A program made the position numbers and the translations under genes. A stretch of 64,000 bases of DNA from G963675935 sp963675935 (lineage in GTDB: Bacteria; Planctomycetota; Planctomycetia; Pirellulales; Thermoguttaceae). The stretch is taken from NCBI GenBank assembly GCA_963675935.2, contig CAXXPV010000001.1, positions 62,001-126,000 of the forward strand. Reading direction: 5' to 3'. This document shows positions 58,185-64,000 of the stretch, in pieces; the stretch's first letter is position 1; every line of letters begins with the position of its first letter. Under the pieces are notes generated by a model that saw only the letters and a list, made by a program, of their open reading frames with translations, was not told where the DNA came from and ran no database searches.

Positions 58185-59360
58185 TCAAAGCACGCAGTTG
58201 CAGTTCCCCATGCTCCTCTGCAAGCCAAGCGACATGAACATCGCTTCGTCTTCCAGGCACAGGCCAATCTCCAAATCAGGGCGGACCTGCCGGATGCACT
58301 CAATAAGATGTCGATAGACTTCCTCTCGCAGGGAACGTGGAAATCGTAGACGGCCGTCCGGCGACTTCTCGCTGCCCTCACCCCCGGCCCCTCTCCCGTT
58401 CCGGGCGAGGGGAGAGCGAAGCAGCGATGATATGGCGTTCTTCTTGCCGAGTTTCTGTTCCATCAGTCGTTGGGCCTGCGGGTAGGAACAGATCGAGCCG
58501 AGCGTGATCCGCGACAACGGAACCGATTCAAGAAGGACCGCGAGAAAGCGGCCATAGACAGTCGCCCAATCGGCCACGGGTACTATCGGCATCAACACGG
58601 CTCGAACGGGATAGCCCGCCTGGGCGCATTGCCGCATGGCGTCGATTCGAGCCATGACATCGGGCGTGTTCGTCTCGAAACCGCGCACTACCTCCGGCGC
58701 GTTGACCGTCCACGAAAGAATCGTATGGCCGGCATGGTCGAGGTCCAATAGGTTTTCGATATCGGCGCTCTTTGTCAGCAGGACCATGCGAGCGAACGGG
58801 TGCCGAGCAAAGAATGGGATCATCCTGCGGGTGTAGCCGGTCAAAGGGTCCAGAGCGAGTCCGTCTTGGAGCTTTCCAAGATAGAATGCCGTGGGTCGTG
58901 CAAGTTGGCGTGCCGTGCGGTCCACTGCCCCAAGAATATCCTCCAGATTGAGAAAAACCTTCACCGTCGGCGAGAACCAGACGCCCGGCGTGCCGGCCAA
59001 GTAGCAGTAGTGACAACCATAGGGACAGAAGCCGTATGGCGAAAAATGCCAATAGTTCGGGCAGGCGTTGCCGCCCTCCTCGCTAAATCGCACCGCGCTG
59101 CGATGCTCGCCCAACACGAGCGTCTGCTTGCCGCGCTCATGCAATTGCAGCGGATCGGACTGACCAAGATCAATTCGATTATGCGGAACGCCGAACGCTT
59201 CAACAACCTCCGCATCCGGGTATGCCGCACAAATTCGCGCCACCAAACGTCGATGACCTTCCGAGCGGTTGCTCCCCTTTGCCAACACGATCCTTGCAGG
59301 CCGAAACAGCCGCGCAGGCCGTATCAAATAATCGTCCAAGGCTTCATCAACCAAAAACAT
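58185..59360 (-). CDS. spore photoproduct lyase-like radical SAM protein
   Basis: 391 residues. The N-terminal SPL-type domain has ARIVLAKGSNRSEGHRRLVA and AFGVPHNRIDLGQ. The radical SAM cluster is FCPYGCHYCYLAGTPG (C-x3-C-x2-C, near residue 112), followed by barrel strands ending in RMVLLTKSADIENLLDLD and SWTVNAPEVVRGFE, typical of DNA-repair SplB relatives. About 16 residues (ARNGRGAGGEG and flanks, near residue 320) come from a GC-rich dispersed repeat and look like an in-frame insertion. A non-sporulating planctomycete would use it for a different thymine or nucleoside radical reaction. First gene of the ParB/reductase operon. Confidence 0.75.
   Translation of the reverse strand: MFLVDEALDDYLIRPARLFRPARIVLAKGSNRSEGHRRLVARICAAYPDAEVVEAFGVPHNRIDLGQSDPLQLHERGKQTLVLGEHRSAVRFSEEGGNACPNYWHFSPYGFCPYGCHYCYLAGTPGVWFSPTVKVFLNLEDILGAVDRTARQLARPTAFYLGKLQDGLALDPLTGYTRRMIPFFARHPFARMVLLTKSADIENLLDLDHAGHTILSWTVNAPEVVRGFETNTPDVMARIDAMRQCAQAGYPVRAVLMPIVPVADWATVYGRFLAVLLESVPLSRITLGSICSYPQAQRLMEQKLGKKNAISSLLRSPLARNGRGAGGEGSEKSPDGRLRFPRSLREEVYRHLIECIRQVRPDLEIGLCLEDEAMFMSLGLQRSMGNCNCVL
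58376..58413. repeat. GC-rich dispersed repeat inside the radical SAM gene
   Basis: CCTCACCCCCGGCCCCTCTC continuing into CCGTTCCGGGCGAGGGGAG is an imperfect palindrome (CCCCTC-TCCCG / CGGG-CGAGGGG). The translated form ARNGRGAGGEG is a hallmark of a dispersed bacterial repeat. It keeps the gene in frame. Confidence 0.7.
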
Positions 59361-59641
59361 AACGCCATCCGTCCCAGTCAGCGTGTGGTAGGTCCACTAC
59401 ATTATAGGCTCACACATACATTAGCAATCCATTTCGGCTCTTTCAAGTGTGTTTTTTGGCCACCCACATCCGCAACTGACCGTTCGACTCCTACGCGACT
59501 GGCAAGCATGCCAACTGAAAAGACGGTCTTGGAGGCGATGGCCAATACGCCTGCCGTCCGAAGCATTTTTGGACACATTCCTACGGAACCGCAATCGACA
59601 GAACGCTGCAATCGCGGAACCACTACATGCCGGGGTGTGCC
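59361..59641. other. intergenic region between ankyrin and radical SAM genes
   Basis: No gene is recognised. It contains the radical SAM promoter region on the minus strand and the 3' flank of the ankyrin gene; short frames here lack sites and conserved patterns. Confidence 0.4.
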
Positions 59642-60856
59642 TCACGCACTCGGCTCCAACATCGCCATCAATTCAGTCAGTCGCTCTTGAAAATGAACCA
59701 CATGTCTGGTGATTGACGGTGTGCGCAGGAGTTGCTCTATGACGGACCGTGAACACGCTTGGTACTTTGCCATGATCCAGACAAACTCGACGGTATAGTC
59801 GGGGATGAGCTTCAACAGCGACTTGCGTGCGTCATTGATCTCCGAAGTGTCTTTGGGCACCCAACGCGCTCCGTGCTTAACGAGAAGATGGATCAGTTTG
59901 ATTTTCTCTCGGCAGTTTTGAGAATCGCCTTGCCTGCTGAAGTAGTCCCGGTGATGCAGGGAAGCGTCGAAGGCCATGCGATTAAGCAGTCCCAGGATCG
60001 CCGAGCAACCGCCCGTCTCCTGGTCGTTGGGGTCCATGCCCTTTTCCAGCAGGCCATGCAAAACGTCAAAACCCTCCTCGCAGCCGATGTACTGCATAAC
60101 TTCTTGTGCCACCGGGTGCTTTGGGTCGAGACGAATCTTCTTGATGCGAAACACCTCGAAGTGCCTCCACAGCGCTGCATAGCCAAGCGCAGAAAGACCG
60201 CCATCCTCATCATCTAGCGCCGCCTGATAGTCGTCCGAGCCTGGGGCATAGGGGTCTGCCCCGGCCCACAGCAACAACGACACCCACTTCATGTTGCCCT
60301 CTTTGCAGTTGTGCCGCAGTGCGACGTTGGCCTGCTCCTGGAAACTTGGAAAACGGTTTTTGTGCTGTTTGAATATTGGCAAAGCGGTACGAATGTGACT
60401 GCACAACGCCCAAGCCAGCGGGTTGCCGTCCTCGACATCCGCCCCTCTCTCGATGAAGTATTCCATGATTCTGGGGTCCCATGTGGCAAACACACGTTTC
60501 ATGCTGGCCGACTTCGCATCGTAGCCGTGTTCGACGAACAGTTGGATCAAGTCGAGTCGCCGCATGTCCAGGGCCTTCTCCACCGGCCCGTCATAGCCTG
60601 TTGCCTCGATGGCGGCCCCGCCCTCCAGAAGCACTTTCACGAGGCTGTGAAAGCCGCGTTCCACCGCAATCTCCAATGGGTCTCGACGACTTGCCCGGTG
60701 ATTCGGGTAGATGGGCGAGTTGACAACTTTGCCCACTGCAATCCACTCTTGGACCTCGAACAGCTTGCCGGCTTTGCACAATCCGATGAGAGGCTGAATT
60801 TCCTCCTGCGTTGCTGCGCGGCGAATTGTTGCAGAGTGGGCTTGCATGGTTTTCAC
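59642..60856 (-). CDS. ankyrin-repeat protein coupled to the HTH/coiled-coil gene
   Basis: 404 residues from the GTG that overlaps the upstream stop as GTGA, so the two genes are translationally coupled. Ankyrin-like repeats occur throughout: RDPLEIAVERGFHSLVKVLL, GPVEKALDMRRLDLIQLFVE, PLAWALCSHIRTALPIF, GNMKWVSLLLWAGADPYAPG and IKLIHLLVKHGARWVP. There are about nine units, some degenerate. The protein has no signal peptide or enzyme domain, so it is likely a binding scaffold. The pairing with the next gene is seen repeatedly in accessory regions of other bacteria (from memory) and suggests a two-gene system of unknown function. Confidence 0.65.
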   Translation of the reverse strand: MKTMQAHSATIRRAATQEEIQPLIGLCKAGKLFEVQEWIAVGKVVNSPIYPNHRASRRDPLEIAVERGFHSLVKVLLEGGAAIEATGYDGPVEKALDMRRLDLIQLFVEHGYDAKSASMKRVFATWDPRIMEYFIERGADVEDGNPLAWALCSHIRTALPIFKQHKNRFPSFQEQANVALRHNCKEGNMKWVSLLLWAGADPYAPGSDDYQAALDDEDGGLSALGYAALWRHFEVFRIKKIRLDPKHPVAQEVMQYIGCEEGFDVLHGLLEKGMDPNDQETGGCSAILGLLNRMAFDASLHHRDYFSRQGDSQNCREKIKLIHLLVKHGARWVPKDTSEINDARKSLLKLIPDYTVEFVWIMAKYQACSRSVIEQLLRTPSITRHVVHFQERLTELMAMLEPSA

Positions 60857-62046
60857 CGCAACCAACTGTAGGGTTTTGGTTCTTCGGGCACAGGTTCATC
60901 CAAGATAGAATGCGGACTTTCAGCCAGCGGGTCCAAACGGTCGGCTTGCTGAGTTGCCCAGACCAGCCAAGCAGCGAAATCGCCGTCCGATTCAATCTGT
61001 CCGTGGCTGGCCATATGTTTGTGCTTTCTCGCCTCGATGTAAGCTCGCACATTCTGGCTTGCTTGCCAACACTCTGCCTGTTGCATCAGCAATTCAACAC
61101 GTTTTTGTTCTGTTTGAAACCGTTGCCGTTTCTCGGCACGAAGTTTGGCCTCTTCCTCACGACGCCGCTCTTCTTCACGCCTTTGTTGCGCCAATCGTTC
61201 TTGCTCCGCCTCGTGTTCTTTCATACGAGCAGCAAAACTTACCAACCCGGCAACGAATTTGTTCAGGCGATCTTCGACCTTGTGTTTCTCGGAGTCACGC
61301 CATGATTTTCTGCAGCCGCTGGCCCAGTACGCATTTGCATCGCTAATGTGCAATACCAAGCAACCGGAGGGAATCCGCTTCACATTGAATCGGCTGTGAC
61401 CAAATTCATAATGGCCATCCAGGTCATGGTCCTTGGGCTGCTCACGCTGTGCATCAAGCGTCTCAGTAATGCTAAAATGAATACACACATCGAGAATCTG
61501 GACGCTTGGCCCCGATGCGACTTTGTATCCTCGCTGCTCCAGGGCTTTGAGCAGGGCGTCCATAATCAACAACGCCCGGCGCAGGCTGGCCTTCGACACG
61601 CGAATGTCCAGAGGCGTCTTTTCTGGAAGAACGATCAAGTTGTTTTCGTCAGTCTTTGCCGTCTGTAATTCTTGATTCGCGTCACTGACGAGCTGGTGCG
61701 CCCCTCGCAGGCTCTCGGCGACTTCGATCTTGGCTTCCAGCTTCTCTTCCTCTGCCTTCTTCTGCTCAACCGTGTCTCGCAGGACGGGTAACGAGACGCG
61801 GCATCTGTCTGGGTCGCGCAACGGAATCTTGCACTCATCGCCTGGGTTCGGCAGTTTGGTTTGAGGCGGGGCCTTGCCAAACTCCTTCTTCGCCCAATAC
61901 CCTCGCGGCGGTCGGGGAATGTCGTGCTTGCGGCAAATTTTCGCCAAGCCGACATCCGAAATGCCATAGCGAGTCGCCAGTCGTCGCATTGGTTCGGCCC
62001 AAACCAAGTCGTAAAGCTGTTTTCGAGTAACTTCAACTGTTTTCAT
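60853..62046 (-). CDS. HTH and coiled-coil protein of unknown function, partner of the ankyrin gene
   Basis: 397 residues from the ATG at 62046 (GGAG site; an ATG 12 bases earlier lacks a site). Residues 1-45 form a helix-turn-helix-like head: MRRLATRYGISDVGLAKICR, then KHDIPRPPRGYWAKKEFG, a conserved signature with the PPRGYW box. Residues 85-130 and 275-330 are coiled coils (RLAQQRREEERRREEEAKLR; EKRQRFQTEQKRVELLMQQ). Between them is a globular middle region with ASGPSVQILDVCIHFSITET. A C-terminal segment has GDFAAWLVWATQQADRLDPL. The head resembles many accessory-region proteins but I do not know a function. Overlaps the ankyrin gene. Confidence 0.6.
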   Translation of the reverse strand: MKTVEVTRKQLYDLVWAEPMRRLATRYGISDVGLAKICRKHDIPRPPRGYWAKKEFGKAPPQTKLPNPGDECKIPLRDPDRCRVSLPVLRDTVEQKKAEEEKLEAKIEVAESLRGAHQLVSDANQELQTAKTDENNLIVLPEKTPLDIRVSKASLRRALLIMDALLKALEQRGYKVASGPSVQILDVCIHFSITETLDAQREQPKDHDLDGHYEFGHSRFNVKRIPSGCLVLHISDANAYWASGCRKSWRDSEKHKVEDRLNKFVAGLVSFAARMKEHEAEQERLAQQRREEERRREEEAKLRAEKRQRFQTEQKRVELLMQQAECWQASQNVRAYIEARKHKHMASHGQIESDGDFAAWLVWATQQADRLDPLAESPHSILDEPVPEEPKPYSWLR

Positions 62047-62201
62047 CGTGTACTCCATTTGGCCATATCGTGCGTCAGTATATCATTTCCCTCTCCACGA
62101 ATAGAAGGGCTGGTTCGTTCTTGTGCCACTGAAGATACTGGGGGAGTTGAAGTATTCCCACCTACTCCATTACAATCAACGCAACAAGCTGGAGAACGAA
62201 T

Positions 62202-62435
62202 GTGCTAACTGCCGGAATCATTGAACTCACAGCCGACCACGTGAAATCCCTTTTGTCCGGCGAAGGAAGCGGCCACGATTGGTGGCATATCGAGCGGGTG
62301 TGGCAAATGGCCAAGCGGATCGGACTGGCCGAACATGCCGAACTGCCGGTTGTGGAATTGGCCGCCCTGCTTCACGACATTGCCGACTGGAAGGTGTTTA
62401 TACAAAATGACTTACGTTGGGACAATACAGTTTAG
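62202..62435 (+). pseudogene. HD-domain phosphohydrolase, 3'-truncated
   Basis: The first 66 residues match an HD hydrolase: GHDWWHIERVWQMAKRIGLA carries the H-D-x-x-H/R start and ALLHDIADWK the H-D metal ligands. The homology ends at DWK near 62397, where a foreign minus-strand sequence starts; the last 11 residues are unrelated. Real members have about 200 residues. It is a broken gene of a general nucleotide phosphohydrolase type. Confidence 0.7.
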
Positions 62436-62655
62436 ACAGTAGAATTAGATGGTCAGGCGACCAAGGCTTGCAAAAGACGGCGGAAAAGTAGATTTCGCAG
62501 AACCGCTTAAATGAATTCCAAGCCTCTTCCCGGCGTGCGGTCGCATCGGCGGTGAGCGGAGGGATTTTGCCGATGTCCCGACCAGCGGCGGATGCGGCAG
62601 CCTGTGCCTTCCGGGCCTGTTCCTTCTTCTTCTCGTATGCGGCAATCTTGCTCAT
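62398..62655 (-). pseudogene. N-terminal fragment of a phage terminase-like protein
   Basis: 85 residues. Begins with a basic leader (YEKKKEQARKAQAAASAAGR), then REEAWNSFKRFCEIYF and KPWSPDHLILLSKL. The F-C-E-x-Y-F and W-S-P-D-H-L motifs are typical of the segment just before the ATPase domain of planctomycete phage terminases. It ends abruptly after NVSHFV at about 62400, before the Walker A region. It could be part of a different phage element, or a displaced part of the tRNA-Leu element, which lacks a terminase. Confidence 0.6.
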
Positions 62656-62913
62656 ACGAGTAGGTTTGCCGACAATTATTTCTCGATAATAACCTCCTGT
62701 GTGGTGGTCAAACCATTTCCAAGGAAAATAACCAAGTATGGTTCAACAACTGCCTATTCCTCTAGCCCTGTCCGTTTATATTCCTAACAAGGACCCGGTA
62801 TTCTATGCCCTTCAGATTTCTCTCTTGCTGTTCCTTACGTTCAAGAAGAGGAAACAGAATCAGAACGTGCAAGAGACGCAAGAGGAGAACGCGGGAGGGC
62901 AACCGTTGGCCTT

Positions 62914-63114
62914 CTACCAACTTGCCGCGAGTGCCTTTTGATGCGATGGATCATGCTGCAATACCAAACGCATCAAGTCGTCATAGATGGCCGGTCGGCG
63001 TGTTGCCTCTGCTGTTATGAACCTAATATGTTCAGTCAGTGTTGGCATGCTCAACAGTGCATCCAATAATTCCTGGTCGGTCATGTCCTTCAAGTGTGCT
63101 ACTGAGGGCTTCAC
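62914..63114 (-). CDS. small unknown protein
   Basis: 66 residues, MKPSVAHLKDMTDQELLDAL and then LSMPTLTEHIRFITAEATRR. Helical, with no known motif; it resembles a small phage or island protein. It lies 34 bases inside the flank of the IS3 copy at 63149. No strong ribosome site is visible. Confidence 0.45.
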   Translation of the reverse strand: MKPSVAHLKDMTDQELLDALLSMPTLTEHIRFITAEATRRPAIYDDLMRLVLQHDPSHQKALAASW

Positions 63115-63148
63115 TTGGCAGGGTGTAAATTTCCAACGGTAGTTGGTT

Positions 63149-64000
63149 TGTTTTGGTTCAGCGTGAAATGGAAACGTCGATTGCTGAGTTAAGGATCGTT
63201 AAGACATGAAAGTTGTTTGGTAGTGCCTTGGATTTTGCGCATTGATGTTGTAAGCGAGGGAGGTGGACGGCAGCGTGGCCGCCGCCCATGCCTCGCTCAC
63301 AACCCCTAGGTCGGCGCTCGGGTTGGTTCCCACCAGAGCCCTATCCTCCGCCCAGGCCGTTTACCATCGTAGCCGAGTTTCAGCCGTCAGGCAACCGTTC
63401 GTAAACGCGACGCCTCGCGTTGCTCCTTGCGACGCTCGCGAGCCTCGTTTAGCTTGCGGTCTCGCACTGCGAAAATCTCCGTCTCGCGGCCCGACAACTT
63501 GTCCGACGGCGCAATGTAGCCGATCGCGCTGTGCAAGCGAACGTGGTTGTAATGCTCCACATAGTTGCCGACGAGGCGAATCGCGTCCTCCAGCGAGATC
63601 GGCGTGCCGGGCCGAATACACTCGCCTTTGATGCTCCCGTGAAATCGCTCCAGCTTGCCGTTGCTCTGCGGATAGTACGGACTCGTCCGCACATGTGTCA
63701 TCCCGCAGATGCGAATGAACTCCTTGAAATCCTTCGCCACAAATTGCGACCCGTTGTCGCTGATGATCCGAGGCGTTTCGTTCGGGAACTTTTCTTTTGC
63801 ACGCTGAAGAACAACCAATTCGTCTTGCTCGGTCATCGAACGGCGAATCTCCCAATGCACAATGTAACGGCTGTAGCCGTCGAGGATCGTCGTCAGGTAG
63901 TAAAACGTGCCATGGATGTTGATGTAGCTTATGTCGATATGCCAATGTTCATGCGGTTTTTTCGGCTGATGGAAGCCCGTGCCTTTCTTGGAGGGTTTGT
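63149..64000 (-). mobile_element. IS3-family insertion sequence (copy 2, inverted, partial)
   Basis: These 852 bases are the reverse complement of 23410-24261 without length change. The element's right end (TGTTTTGGTTCAGC) is at 63149 and the rest runs off the window. The copies face each other, with the 24262-63148 segment between them. Confidence 0.95.
63387..64000 (-). CDS. IS3 OrfB (copy 2), C-terminal part
   Basis: The C-terminal 204 codons of the same DDE integrase as at 23100, from about residue 104 on (the first residues lie beyond the window). It includes the second Asp (RIISDNGSQF) and the Glu (GKLERFHG). Comparison with copy 1 shows an identical reading frame and C-terminus (EREQREASRLRTVA-type end). 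Confidence 0.9.
   Translation of the reverse strand, partial: KPSKKGTGFHQPKKPHEHWHIDISYINIHGTFYYLTTILDGYSRYIVHWEIRRSMTEQDELVVLQRAKEKFPNETPRIISDNGSQFVAKDFKEFIRICGMTHVRTSPYYPQSNGKLERFHGSIKGECIRPGTPISLEDAIRLVGNYVEHYNHVRLHSAIGYIAPSDKLSGRETEIFAVRDRKLNEARERRKEQREASRLRTVA

Noticed and set aside
62738..62941. A 67-codon plus-strand frame near the right end
   Set aside because: No ribosome site, Ser/Gln-rich tail without pattern; it overlaps the minus-strand small gene.

Overview
The window most likely comes from a planctomycete chromosome. It carries a DUF1559 protein with the H-x9-DG signature, a stand-alone phosphopantothenoylcysteine decarboxylase, the run tpiA-secG-yicC-gmk-rpoZ-coaC, many short palindromic repeats, and IS families common in that phylum. 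All assignments were read directly from the sequence and translations; no database search was run.

Layout. (1) 1-5.6 kb is host-like sequence: the 3' part of a large unknown protein, an antitoxin gene with a decapitated MazF/PemK toxin, a small protein paired with a retropepsin-like protease, and a Ski2-like helicase. Two transposase scraps follow. (2) 6.1-18.7 kb is an integrated element at tRNA-Leu(TAA). It has a tyrosine integrase, a short HTH/replication operon behind six GTGGTTCC repeats, an IS630 insertion, a tape-measure-like protein, and a prohead protease fused to a major capsid protein. No portal, terminase or lysis gene was recognised, so it looks like a phage satellite or a strongly reduced prophage. 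(3) 18.9-24.3 kb is an IS nest: an IS21 element split by ISKra4 and truncated by IS3. (4) 24.3-42.4 kb is a defence and mobility island ending at tRNA-Asn. It holds a 5'-truncated gene, a Gabija system (GajA+GajB), a HEPN-like protein, a nucleotidyltransferase-HEPN fusion, a serine recombinase operon, and a replicating integrative element (primase-polymerase/ATPase, excisionase, integrase). Two copies of an apparent structured RNA leader lie inside that element.

(5) 42.4-46.1 kb is conserved housekeeping: coaC, rpoZ, gmk, yicC, secG and tpiA, all on the minus strand. (6) 46.4-56.2 kb holds a broken IS1182-type transposase. Next comes a three-gene redox cluster: a secreted beta-propeller/PhnD-like binding protein, a Tat ferredoxin and a NapH/NosR-type membrane ferredoxin. 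A DUF1559 protein and an operon of two TIM-barrel isomerase-like proteins around a UbiA prenyltransferase follow. (7) 56.2-63.1 kb is a second accessory region: a radical SAM (spore-photoproduct-lyase-like)/ParB/PAPS-reductase-like operon broken by an ISAzo13 relic, a translationally coupled ankyrin/HTH-coiled-coil pair, a truncated HD hydrolase and a terminase N-terminal fragment. (8) 63.15-64.0 kb is an inverted copy of the IS3 element at 22.7-24.3 kb. The 39 kb between the copies could therefore be an invertible or rearranged segment.

Most promising for new biology: the duplicated pseudoknot-like leader at 39.4/39.8 kb, the beta-propeller/PhnD/ferredoxin trio, the radical SAM/ParB/PAPS-reductase operon, the ankyrin/HTH pair, the reduced capsid element, and palindromic repeats translated inside enzymes.
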